This document shows positions 1 through 6,064 of a stretch of 6,298 bases of DNA, piece after piece; position 1 is the first letter of the stretch; every line of letters starts with the position of its first letter. The position numbers were made by a program, and so were the translations under genes. Below the pieces are notes generated by a model. The model saw nothing but the letters and a program-made list of their open reading frames with translations. It was not told the origin of the DNA and made no database searches. This DNA is from an uncultured Eubacteriales bacterium (GTDB taxonomy: Bacteria; Bacillota; Clostridia; Peptostreptococcales; Anaerovoracaceae), in contig CACXCQ010000040.1 of assembly GCA_902766185.1 (NCBI GenBank), positions 1 through 6,298 of the forward strand, written 5' to 3'.

Positions 1-44
1 AGGAAGGGCCGGTGCTGGAGAGGAGTGAGATCGTCTGGGAATAG
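1..44 (+). CDS. pyrK: C-terminal end of PyrK, dihydroorotate dehydrogenase B electron-transfer subunit (partial)
   Basis: Only the last 13 complete codons are present, reading EGPVLERSEIVWE and then TAG at 42-44. The pattern of a Gly-Pro-Val followed by a short acidic/hydrophobic tail matches the end of PyrK proteins as I recall them (Bacillus subtilis PyrK ends with a similar GPVF...EVV stretch). In this family PyrK carries FAD and a 2Fe-2S cluster and passes electrons from PyrD to NAD+; none of those domains are inside the window. The identification rests on this short tail plus the class 1B pyrD directly downstream, which in Bacillota usually follows pyrK. The start lies beyond the left edge. 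Confidence 0.72.
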   Translation, partial: EGPVLERSEIVWE

Positions 45-49
45 AACAT

Positions 50-54
50 AAGGA
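50..54 (+). promoter_or_regulatory. Shine-Dalgarno-like AAGGA with no start codon at the expected distance (pyrD)
   Basis: AAGGA at 50-54 lies just after the pyrK stop and would suit a start at about 60-65. By alignment with other class 1B PyrD proteins the first residue should fall at about 62-64, but the codon there is GGA and none of the in-frame neighbours is ATG, GTG or TTG. It may be the true pyrD ribosome binding site facing a changed start codon, or a chance purine run. Confidence 0.35.
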
Positions 55-91
55 CAGAAGCGGACTTCGCACCAGCCTTTGCGGGATCGGC

Positions 92-961
92 TTGGATAAC
101 CCGGTGATGGCGGCCAGCGGGACCTTTGGCTACGGACGGGAGTTCGCGGAGCTGTATGACATCAACGTGCTGGGGACCTTCTCCTTCAAGGGGACGACAG
201 AACAGCCGAGATTCGGGAATCCAATGCCCCGGATCGCGGAATGTGAGATGGGCATGCTCAACAGCGTAGGCCTGCAGAATCCCGGGGTGGACGCGGTGAT
301 CGAGGAGGAACTGCCGGCGCTGGCAAAGGTGTTTCACAAGCCGGTGATGGCCAACGTCTGCGGTGGATCGCCGGAGGAATACGCCCGGGTGGCGGAGAAG
401 CTGGAGCCATGCGATCAGGTGGGATGGCTGGAGGTGAACATCTCCTGCCCCAACGTGAAGGACGGCGGCATGGCTTTTGGGACGGACCCGAAGGCGGCAG
501 AAGAGGTGATCAGCGCAGTGCGGAAGGTGACGGACAAGCCGGTGATCGCCAAGCTTTCCCCCAACGTCACGGACATCGCCGAAATCGCCCGGGCATGCGA
601 AGCGGCTGGAGCGGACGGACTTACCGCCATCAATACGCTTCTGGGGATGCGCATCGATCTTCGGAGCAGACAGCCTGTGCTGGCGAACATGATGGGCGGT
701 TTTTCGGGGCCGGCGGTCTTTCCGGTGGCGCTGCGGGCGGTGCATCAGGTCAGCCGGGCAGTGGACATTCCGGTGATCGGCTGCGGCGGAATCGCCAGCG
801 CGGAGAACGTTCTGGAAATGATGATGGCCGGTGCCCGGGCGGTGCAGATCGGCTCGCAAAACCTGGTCGATCCCTTCGCGTGCCGGGACATCATCCGGCA
901 ACTGCCGGCGGTCATGGAGAAGTACGGGATCACGAGTTTGCGGGAGTTTGGAAAGGAGTAA
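92..961 (+). CDS. pyrD: Dihydroorotate dehydrogenase, class 1B catalytic subunit (PyrD); 5' end uncertain
   Basis: Oxidises dihydroorotate to orotate in UMP synthesis, using FMN and, as the class 1B type, passing electrons through PyrK to NAD+; expected cytosolic heterotetramer. Numbered from the TTG at 92, the protein shows NPVMAASGTFGYG at 3-15, Lys33 in the KGTTEQPRFGNP segment, NISCPN with the class 1 catalytic Cys119, KLSPNVTD (154-161), NTLLGMRIDL (181-190), and the FMN-phosphate region GCGGIASAENV (230-240). The 289 residues are slightly short of the family (about 300-310). TTG 92 is the only conventional in-frame start, but the translation stays family-like upstream of it, reading LRTSLCGIG from 65, so the real protein probably begins earlier; CTG at 35 is one candidate. 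The enzyme identity is secure; the start is not. It ends 6 nt before pyrF. Confidence 0.9.
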   Translation: MDNPVMAASGTFGYGREFAELYDINVLGTFSFKGTTEQPRFGNPMPRIAECEMGMLNSVGLQNPGVDAVIEEELPALAKVFHKPVMANVCGGSPEEYARVAEKLEPCDQVGWLEVNISCPNVKDGGMAFGTDPKAAEEVISAVRKVTDKPVIAKLSPNVTDIAEIARACEAAGADGLTAINTLLGMRIDLRSRQPVLANMMGGFSGPAVFPVALRAVHQVSRAVDIPVIGCGGIASAENVLEMMMAGARAVQIGSQNLVDPFACRDIIRQLPAVMEKYGITSLREFGKE

Positions 962-967
962 GGAACC

Positions 968-1693
968 ATGGGAAAAGATGTGATCATCGCCTGCGATTTC
1001 AGCAGCGAAAAGGAACTGTTCGACTTTCTCGGACACTTTGAGGGCATGGAGAGGAAGCCCTTCCTGAAAGTCGGGATGGAACTCTTCTACGCGGCGGGAC
1101 CGCAGATCGTAAGGCAGCTCAAGAAAAGCGGCTACCGGGTGTTTCTGGACCTGAAGCTTCACGACATCCCCAACACCGTGGAGAAGGCCATGCGGGTCCT
1201 CGCCGGCCTGGGGGCGGACATGTGCAACGTCCACGCTGCCGGCACGGAAAAGATGATGGCGGCGGCCCTGCGCGGGCTGAACAGCGGCAGCGAAGACGAG
1301 CCGAAGCGCGGGGCGAAAAGACCGCTGCTCATCGCGGTGACGCAGCTCACCTCTACATCCGGGAGCCAGCTGAAAGAAGAGCTGCTCATCGAACGTCCCA
1401 TGGAGGAAGTGGTGGCAGCCTACGCGGAACACGCCGGCAGAGCGGGTCTGGACGGAGTCGTATGCTCCCCGCTGGAGGCACCGGCGGTGCACCAGCGTCT
1501 GGGGAAGGACTTCATCACCGTCACCCCGGGGGTGCGGCTGGAAGGGGACGCAGCCGGGGATCAGAGCCGGGTCACGACGCCGGCCATGGCCAGACAGCTG
1601 GGCTCCGACTACATCGTGGTGGGAAGGAGCATCACCGGAGCGGCAGACCCGGCTTCGGCCTACCTGCAGTGCATGCGGGAGTTTGCGGAATAA
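968..1693 (+). CDS. pyrF: Orotidine 5'-phosphate decarboxylase (PyrF)
   Basis: Catalyses the last step of UMP synthesis, decarboxylation of OMP, in the cytosol as a TIM-barrel dimer. The 241-residue length is normal for the short bacterial group. Visible motifs are the opening strand VIIACDF with Asp10, Lys34 in FLKVGMELF, the signature DLKLHDIPNT at 61-70 carrying the catalytic Asp61-Lys63-Asp66 set, VVCSPLEA in the middle of the barrel, the TPGVRLEGD segment, and the phosphate-binding end VVGRSIT with Arg220. The ATG is supported by AAGGAG at 953-958, nine bases upstream and inside the last codons of pyrD, so translation is probably coupled. A 53-nt gap then leads to pyrE. No defect is seen; all key residues are present. 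Confidence 0.96.
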   Translation: MGKDVIIACDFSSEKELFDFLGHFEGMERKPFLKVGMELFYAAGPQIVRQLKKSGYRVFLDLKLHDIPNTVEKAMRVLAGLGADMCNVHAAGTEKMMAAALRGLNSGSEDEPKRGAKRPLLIAVTQLTSTSGSQLKEELLIERPMEEVVAAYAEHAGRAGLDGVVCSPLEAPAVHQRLGKDFITVTPGVRLEGDAAGDQSRVTTPAMARQLGSDYIVVGRSITGAADPASAYLQCMREFAE

Positions 1694-1746
1694 CGAGCCG
1701 GGAGACATCCGGCGATCGCTATAGGATCAACAGCAAGGAGGTACGA

Positions 1747-2355
1747 ATGAGAAAGAGGACAGCGAAAGCACTACTTGCCACCGGGGCGGTGTTCTTCCGC
1801 CCGGAAGAACCCTTTACCTGGGCCAGCGGGATCAAGAGCCCAGTCTACTGCGACAACCGGCTGGTGCTCACCAGCCCGCAGGAAAGACAGATCGTCGAGG
1901 AGGGGCTGGTGGAACTGATCCGGGAAGAATACCCGGAGGCAGAGGCTCTGTTCGGAACGGCGACGGCAGGGATCCCTCACGCAGCCATCGCGGGATATGT
2001 CATGGGGCTTCCCATGGGATACGTTCGCTCCGGGGCCAAAGATCACGGACGGGGAAGCCGCATTGAAGGCAGGGTGCGTCCGGGCCAGAAAGTGGTGGTG
2101 GTGGAAGATCTGATCTCCACCGGAGGCAGTGTGATCAGCGCGGCCAGGGCGCTGCAGGAGGCAGGTGCCGAGGTGATCGGCGTCGCCTGCATCTTCACCT
2201 ACGATCTGAAGAAGGCCCGCACAGCCTTTGCGCAGGAAGATCTGAAGTACCGCAGTCTGACGGACTTCGACGCGGTGGCCGCGGCGGCGGCAGAAGAAGG
2301 CTATATCAGCGAGGACGACATCGCGCAGCTGATGGATTTCCGGAACAGTTTATAA
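1747..2355 (+). CDS. pyrE: Orotate phosphoribosyltransferase (PyrE)
   Basis: Joins orotate and PRPP to form OMP, the substrate of the PyrF encoded just upstream; cytosolic dimer. The 202 residues fit the family (about 200-215). The PRPP-binding signature [13 protein letters not shown] lies at 116-128, with the two acidic residues Glu120-Asp121. The flexible catalytic loop is the AKDHG stretch around 97-101, with Arg94, Lys98 and His100. The N-terminal [11 protein letters not shown] (28-38) is the orotate/PRPP-side segment typical of the family. The frame is open far upstream through pyrF, but the start is set by the ATG at 1747, because an extended Shine-Dalgarno AAGGAGGT at 1735-1742 precedes it and the homologous protein begins there. 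In the lysine-rich part of the catalytic loop, a position often Lys is Gly96. Confidence 0.96.
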   Translation: MRKRTAKALLATGAVFFRPEEPFTWASGIKSPVYCDNRLVLTSPQERQIVEEGLVELIREEYPEAEALFGTATAGIPHAAIAGYVMGLPMGYVRSGAKDHGRGSRIEGRVRPGQKVVVVEDLISTGGSVISAARALQEAGAEVIGVACIFTYDLKKARTAFAQEDLKYRSLTDFDAVAAAAAEEGYISEDDIAQLMDFRNSL

Positions 2356-2368
2356 AAATAAGGAATAC

Positions 2369-2374
2369 AGGAGG
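2369..2374 (+). promoter_or_regulatory. Ribosome binding site that fixes the TTG start of pyrB
   Basis: AGGAGG lies seven bases before the TTG at 2382, and there is no in-frame ATG or GTG near it. The protein read from this TTG begins [14 protein letters not shown], which matches the usual start of clostridial PyrB proteins. The strong site supports TTG as the genuine start codon. Confidence 0.85.
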
Positions 2375-2381
2375 TAGAGAA

Positions 2382-3302
2382 TTGAGACATCTGATCGACA
2401 TTATGGATCTGAGCATTGAGGAACTGGACGAGATGATCGAAGTGGCGAAGGACATCATCGCCCGGCCGGAGGCGTACTCCAGCCGTTGCGCCGGCAAGAA
2501 GCTGGCGACACTGTTCTTCGAACCGTCCACCAGGACGCGGCTGAGCTTTGAGGCGGCCATGTATGAGCTGGGCGGGAACGTGCTGGGCTTTTCGGAGGCC
2601 CAGAGCTCCTCGGCGGCCAAGGGAGAGAGCGTGTCGGATACGATCCGGACCGTGGGAGCATACGCGGACATCATCGCGATGCGCCACCCGAAAGAGGGCG
2701 CGCCCGTTGCGGGAACGCGCAGATCCACCGTGCCGGTGATCAATGCCGGAGACGGCGGCCACAACCACCCCACCCAGACGCTGACGGACCTGCTCACCAT
2801 AAGCCGGGAAAAGGACCGGCTGGATCACCTGACCATCGGGCTTTGCGGGGACCTGAAATTCGGCCGTACGGTCCACTCCCTCATCAACGCCATGTCCCGC
2901 TACCCGGGCAACCGGTTCATCCTCATCTCCCCCGAGGAGCTGTGCATTCCCGAATACCTCAAGTACGAGACCATGATCAGAAAAAACCTGGAGTTTACGG
3001 AGACCGATGATCTGGAGGAGTTCATGCCCCAGCTGGATGTCCTGTATATGACGAGAGTACAGCGGGAGCGGTTCTTCAATGAGCAGGACTACCTCCGCCT
3101 GAAGGACAGCTACATCCTGACGCCGGACAAGCTGGAGAACGCGAAAGAAGATCTTTCCATCCTGCATCCCCTTCCCAGAGTCAACGAGATCTCCGTGGCA
3201 GTGGACGACGATCCCCGGGCGCGGTATTTCGAACAGGTGCGCAACGGGAAGTTCATTCGGATGGCACTGATCCTGAAGTTACTGGAAGAGGCAGCGGCAT
3301 AA
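2382..3302 (+). CDS. pyrB: Aspartate carbamoyltransferase, catalytic subunit (PyrB)
   Basis: Condenses carbamoyl phosphate and aspartate to carbamoyl-aspartate, the first committed pyrimidine step; catalytic trimers that join PyrI dimers. The 306 residues are close to the 311 of E. coli PyrB. The carbamoyl-phosphate motif FFEPSTRTR is at 45-53, followed by the mobile AKGES loop (79-83, Lys80). GGHNHPTQ at 125-132 supplies His129 and Gln132, [11 protein letters not shown] (156-166) includes Arg162, TRVQRERF starts at 224 with Arg225 and Gln227 of the aspartate domain, and HPLPR is at 262-266. All residues I know as ligands in the E. coli enzyme have a counterpart. It starts with TTG after AGGAGG, 26 nt beyond pyrE, and is followed 18 nt later by pyrI, so it should form the allosteric holoenzyme. 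Confidence 0.97.
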   Translation: MRHLIDIMDLSIEELDEMIEVAKDIIARPEAYSSRCAGKKLATLFFEPSTRTRLSFEAAMYELGGNVLGFSEAQSSSAAKGESVSDTIRTVGAYADIIAMRHPKEGAPVAGTRRSTVPVINAGDGGHNHPTQTLTDLLTISREKDRLDHLTIGLCGDLKFGRTVHSLINAMSRYPGNRFILISPEELCIPEYLKYETMIRKNLEFTETDDLEEFMPQLDVLYMTRVQRERFFNEQDYLRLKDSYILTPDKLENAKEDLSILHPLPRVNEISVAVDDDPRARYFEQVRNGKFIRMALILKLLEEAAA

Positions 3303-3320
3303 GCGAGGAGGAGAACGACT

Positions 3321-3737
3321 ATGATCATTGGAAGAATCGAAGACGGTATCGTATTGGACCACATCCAGGCAGGACAGGGCATGAAGCTCTACAACATCCT
3401 GAATCTGGACAGGCTGGAATGCGAGGTGGCGCTGATCCAGAACGCCCCCAGCAGGAAGATGGGAAGAAAGGATATCCTCAAGATCGATAAGCTCATCGAC
3501 CTGAGCCTGGACGCGGTGGGATACGTGGATCCCGGCATCACGGTGAACATCATCGAAGGAGGAAAGCTGGCCAAGCGCAGGCATCCGGAACTGCCGGAGG
3601 AAGTGGTGGACATCATCAAATGCAAGAACCCCCGCTGCATCACCACCGTCGAGCAGGAGCTGCCGCAGGTGTTCAAGCTCACCGACCGGAAGAACCGCGT
3701 CTATCGCTGCCGGTACTGCGAGAGCAAGGCGAAATAG
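3321..3737 (+). CDS. pyrI: Aspartate carbamoyltransferase regulatory subunit (PyrI)
   Basis: Dimeric nucleotide-binding subunit that attaches to PyrB trimers and passes CTP/ATP feedback to the active sites. The N-terminal allosteric domain shows GIVLDHI (9-15), with Asp13-His14 matching the nucleotide-contacting pair of E. coli PyrI, and MGRKDILKI (47-55), with Lys54 at the CTP-contacting lysine position. The C-terminal zinc domain has four cysteines, Cys101-x4-Cys106 and Cys130-x2-Cys133, the exact spacing of the E. coli knuckle that contacts PyrB. At 138 residues it is shorter than the E. coli protein (153), lacking a few residues at the N terminus and the tail after the last Cys pair, as in other clostridial PyrI proteins. 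The ATG follows AGGAGGAG at 3306-3313. It is the last gene of the operon, with a terminator 10 nt on. Confidence 0.96.
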   Translation: MIIGRIEDGIVLDHIQAGQGMKLYNILNLDRLECEVALIQNAPSRKMGRKDILKIDKLIDLSLDAVGYVDPGITVNIIEGGKLAKRRHPELPEEVVDIIKCKNPRCITTVEQELPQVFKLTDRKNRVYRCRYCESKAK

Positions 3738-3739
3738 AG

Positions 3740-3787
3740 AAAAGGGGAAAAGGCCTGACCGGTTGCCCGGCCAGGCCTTTTCCTTTT
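3740..3787. terminator. Bidirectional intrinsic terminator between convergent pyrI and argG
   Basis: The arms AAAAGGCCTGACCGG (3748-3762) and CCGGCCAGGCCTTTT (3767-3781) form a 15-position stem around the four-base loop TTGC. One position, A3758 against C3771, is a mismatch in the + strand RNA but a G-U pair in the - strand RNA, where the loop reads GCAA, a GNRA tetraloop. T-rich tails are present on both sides: TTTTCCTTTT reading rightwards, and TTTTCCCCTTTT reading leftwards. The hairpin starts 10 nt after the pyrI stop and lies about 50 nt beyond the argG stop. No other hairpin of this quality is seen in the 94-nt gap. Confidence 0.92.
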
Positions 3788-3831
3788 ATGGTGCTTCTTG
3801 CTACGGTTTCCCGCAGCTTGAGGAGTGCAGA

Positions 3832-5106
3832 TTATTCGATGAAGTCGCTCCCCTTCAGGACCTTCCATTCCAGACTCTCGTGCTTCGGCGCGCCGCCTTC
3901 CACGGTGAGCTTCTGGATAGCCCGGATCTTCAGCGGCAGGGAGAACAGGTTGATGAAGCCCTCCGCGTCGCTCTGGTTGTATACGTCATCCTTGCTGAAG
4001 GTGGCGAATTCTTCATTGTACAGGGAGTACGGCGACTTCCTGGCAGCCACGTATGCACAGCCTTTGTACAGCTTCATTTTCACGGTGCCGGTGACCTGCT
4101 CCTGCGTCTTGTCCACGAATGCGCTGATGGCTTCCCGCAGCGGTGTGAACCAGAGGCCGTCGTAGACCAGCTGGGAGAATTTCTGGGCAACGATCATTCT
4201 GTACTGGGTGGTATCCCTGTCCAGAATCAGCTGCTCAAGACCCTGATGGGCCGCGAAGAGAATGGTTCCGCCCGGAGTCTCATAGACGCCTCTGGACTTC
4301 ATGCCCACCAGACGGTTCTCGATGATGTCCACCGTGCCGATGCCGTTCTTGCTGCCCAGCTCGTTGACCTTCGCCAGCAGATCGATGGGCGAAAGCTTCT
4401 CGCCGTCGATGGCTACCGGAACACCCTGTTCAAAGTCGATGTCCACATAGGTGGGCTCGTCCGGAGCATCCTCCGGTGCCACGCTCAGCACGTGGATGGA
4501 TTTCAGGTGCTCGTTCCAGGGGTTCTCCAGCTCGCCGCCCTCGTGGCTGATGTGCCAGACGTTCTCGTCACGGCTGTAGATCTTCGCGTTGGACTGGCTG
4601 ATGGGAATGCCTCTGGACTCCGCGTACTCGATCATTTCCTCTCTGGAGGAGAAATCCCATTCCGGGGATCTCCAGGGAGCGAAAACGGTGATGGCCGGGT
4701 TCAGGGCGTTGATGGAAGCCTCGAAACGTACCTGGTCATTGCCCTTGCCGGTGCAGCCGTGGACGATGATGAAGGCTTCCTCCTGCTCGCAGACCTCCAC
4801 CAGCTTCTTGGCCATCAGCGGCCTGGCCATAGAGGTGCCCAGCATATATACTCCTTCGTAGATCGCATCCGCCTTCAGTGTAGGCCAGATGTAATCGGTG
4901 ATGAATTCCTCTCTCAGGTCGATGGTGATGGCCTTGATGGCGCCTGTGGCCATGGCCTTCTTCTCGATCGCGTCAAAATCTTCTTTCTGTCCGGCATTGC
5001 AGCAGACGGCGATGACATCATAGTCATACTTCTCGGTCAACCACTTCATGATGACGGATGTGTCCAATCCGCCGGAATACGCCAGTACTACTTTTTCTTT
5101 TGCCAT
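3832..5106 (-). CDS. argG: Argininosuccinate synthase (ArgG)
   Basis: Joins citrulline and aspartate using ATP to give argininosuccinate, the penultimate step of arginine synthesis; cytosolic tetramer. The ATP-pyrophosphatase loop SGGLDTS is at 11-17 right after the first strand VVLAY. Further signatures are LGTSMARPL (89-97), GCTGKGNDQVRFE (117-129) of the citrulline/aspartate site, and GSKNGIGTVDIIENR (251-265). The 424 residues are a little longer than the usual 395-410, mostly at the C terminus. The ATG (CAT at 5104-5106) follows GAGGAGG, complementary to 5115-5121, with eight bases between. It is transcribed alone from its own promoter toward the pyr operon; argH is not adjacent in the window. 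ARG-box-like sequences over the promoter suggest repression by arginine. Confidence 0.97.
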   Translation of the reverse strand: MAKEKVVLAYSGGLDTSVIMKWLTEKYDYDVIAVCCNAGQKEDFDAIEKKAMATGAIKAITIDLREEFITDYIWPTLKADAIYEGVYMLGTSMARPLMAKKLVEVCEQEEAFIIVHGCTGKGNDQVRFEASINALNPAITVFAPWRSPEWDFSSREEMIEYAESRGIPISQSNAKIYSRDENVWHISHEGGELENPWNEHLKSIHVLSVAPEDAPDEPTYVDIDFEQGVPVAIDGEKLSPIDLLAKVNELGSKNGIGTVDIIENRLVGMKSRGVYETPGGTILFAAHQGLEQLILDRDTTQYRMIVAQKFSQLVYDGLWFTPLREAISAFVDKTQEQVTGTVKMKLYKGCAYVAARKSPYSLYNEEFATFSKDDVYNQSDAEGFINLFSLPLKIRAIQKLTVEGGAPKHESLEWKVLKGSDFIE

Positions 5107-5155
5107 AATTAATTCCTCCTCAAAGCACGATAACGGTTAAAGCACATAAAAACTA

Positions 5156-5193
5156 CATGAATCATTATACACTTTTGTGAATAAGAATCAAGA
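5156..5193. promoter_or_regulatory. Tandem ARG-box-like operators over the argG promoter
   Basis: Two sequences resemble the ArgR/AhrC operator (core TGAAT-N4-ATTCA). Box 1 is TGAATCATTATACA at 5158-5171 (9 of 10 core positions match) and box 2 is TGAATAAGAATCAA at 5178-5191 (8 of 10). Their centres are 20 bp apart, leaving 2 bp between the 18-bp boxes, close to the 2-3 bp spacing of tandem boxes bound by one ArgR hexamer. Box 1 covers the -10 and box 2 the -35 of the argG promoter, the position expected for repression. This is a visual match; the regulator gene is not in the window. Confidence 0.62.
5164..5191 (-). promoter_or_regulatory. argG promoter (sigma-A type)
   Basis: Read on the - strand, TTGATT (complement of 5186-5191) and a perfect TATAAT (complement of 5164-5169) are separated by 16 bp. 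Transcription would begin near 5157, giving a leader of about 50 nt with a good ribosome binding site and no visible attenuator hairpin. It is the best promoter match in the window and lies in an AT-rich island in otherwise GC-rich DNA. Confidence 0.8.
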
Positions 5194-5226
5194 ACTTTTT
5201 TGCATAATTACTGATTTTAGTGGAAT

Positions 5227-5254
5227 TTGGTGTTGCGAATTTTGTGAATATAGT
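5227..5254 (+). promoter_or_regulatory. Putative promoter of the 5291 gene
   Basis: TTGGTG (5227-5232) and TATAGT (5249-5254) have a 16-bp spacer. An overlapping alternative is TTGCGA (5233-5238) and AATAAT (5256-5261) with 17 bp. Either would start transcription about 20-30 nt before the ATG at 5291. Both are only moderate matches, but the region is AT-rich and the gene needs a promoter here because its left neighbour is divergent. Confidence 0.4.
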
Positions 5255-5269
5255 GAATAATAATGGCAT
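5252..5269. promoter_or_regulatory. Weak third ARG-box-like site near the 5291 promoter
   Basis: TGAATAATAATGGC at 5254-5267 keeps the left half-site TGAAT perfectly and about 7 of 10 core positions overall. Another TGAAT lies 9 bp upstream (5245-5249). The site overlaps the proposed -10 or start region of the divergent gene and is about 76 bp from box 2. In AT-rich DNA such a match can arise by chance. Confidence 0.3.
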
Positions 5270-5290
5270 ACTGAGCCAGGAGATGAGACT

Positions 5291-6064
5291 ATGGAAGACA
5301 TCATTAAAAGAAGAATCGAGAATAAAGTCCGCCAGACCGTGGAAGCGTACCAGTCCAGGGAGGACGTGAAGACTGCCTTCGGCGAGCCGCAGGTCCGCTA
5401 CATCAGCACGGTCCATCCCATGTTCGACACTTTCTTCGCGCGGGGAGAGAACGACCACCCGAAGCACATCTGGCGCCCGGGCTATACCCTCATCGTGTAT
5501 TACCTGCCCTTTGCGGAGGATATCCCAAAGGCAGGACAGGGGGAGGAGAAGACGAATCCGGACTGGCTCACCGCAATCAGCGAGTCCCGCTGGCTGGCCA
5601 TGGAAGTCAATGCCGCCATCGCGGAGATGCTGACGAAGGTGGGAAGAATCTATTCCCGCTGCAGCACCATGATGGACTGGAACAGGAAGCTGCACCGGTA
5701 CAACTGGTCAAATAAGATCGCCGGGCGCCTTGCGGAGATCGGGACCTTCGGACCGGCAGGATCCCTGCGGACGGAGTACGGATACGGCGGCCGGGTGGGG
5801 ACCATGATGACCGACGGCGTGTTCCTGAAAAAGCCCGAGCCTGTGGATGCCGAGGTGCTGGAGGAAAAGTTCCAGCAGATCCTGACGGAATGCTGCTTCG
5901 CCGGCGCGAGAGGTGTGCGGTGCAGCAGGGAAATGATCGAGGCGTGCCCCGGCGGCGCCATCGCGGAGGAGGGCATCGACCGGGAGAAATGCCAGGCCTA
6001 CTGCGCGTCCATCAGTGAAGCGGACCCCTGCCCGGAGGTGTGCGGACGATGCTTCGGCTTCTGA
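5291..6064 (+). CDS. QueG-like (COG1600-related) iron-sulfur protein, function unknown
   Basis: A soluble protein of 257 residues with no signal peptide or membrane segment. It resembles the short clostridial proteins often labelled epoxyqueuosine reductase-like or 4Fe-4S double-cluster proteins. Family-like parts are YTLIVYYLPFAEDI (65-78), and NKIAGRLAEIGTFGPAGSL with GYGGRVGTMMTDGVF (141-178), which mirror the GLG-x-x-G...G-x-x-G-x-x-x-TD core of QueG. The C-terminal quarter is cysteine-rich: Cys201, 202, 211, 219 (ACPGGAI), 234, 238, 247, 251 and 254. The usual CxxCxxCxxxCP ferredoxin spacing is not kept; Glu214 sits where a ligand Cys would be expected after Cys211. True QueG is longer (about 340-390 residues), so queuosine synthesis should not be assumed. 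The ATG follows AGGAG at 5278-5282. The gene is divergent from argG, and its stop touches the next, convergent gene. Confidence 0.72.
   Translation: MEDIIKRRIENKVRQTVEAYQSREDVKTAFGEPQVRYISTVHPMFDTFFARGENDHPKHIWRPGYTLIVYYLPFAEDIPKAGQGEEKTNPDWLTAISESRWLAMEVNAAIAEMLTKVGRIYSRCSTMMDWNRKLHRYNWSNKIAGRLAEIGTFGPAGSLRTEYGYGGRVGTMMTDGVFLKKPEPVDAEVLEEKFQQILTECCFAGARGVRCSREMIEACPGGAIAEEGIDREKCQAYCASISEADPCPEVCGRCFGF

Noticed and set aside
409..1041. Second + strand open frame overlapping pyrD and pyrF
   Set aside because: Its composition is dominated by Arg, Gly and His, typical of a shifted frame in GC-rich DNA. It has no motif, and both overlapping genes are clearly real.
1697..1713. Small inverted repeat GCCGG...CCGGC between pyrF and pyrE as a possible terminator or processing site
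   Set aside because: The stem is only 5 bp with a 7-nt loop and no T-run. It could form by chance in GC-rich DNA.
1222..1746. A long upstream extension of the pyrE frame through pyrF, suggesting a fusion
   Set aside because: The extension is an out-of-frame reading of pyrF, rich in Arg and Gly. The pyrE start is fixed at 1747 by AAGGAGGT and by homology.
2301..3167. A 288-codon open frame antisense to pyrB
   Set aside because: It is again codon-register complementary to a GC-rich gene. There is no ribosome binding site or recognisable motif, and pyrB is intact with all active-site residues.
3763..5112. A 449-codon open frame antisense to the whole of argG
   Set aside because: It is in the same codon register as argG, so it stays open simply because argG avoids TTA, CTA and TCA codons. 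The translation shows no family motif, and the strong promoter, ribosome binding site and conserved protein all belong to the argG strand.
5107..5290. Possible riboswitch, small RNA or origin-like AT-rich repeats between argG and the 5291 gene
   Set aside because: The AT-richness and repeated TGAAT words are explained more simply by two divergent promoters and ArgR-like boxes. No stable conserved fold or DnaA-box cluster is seen.
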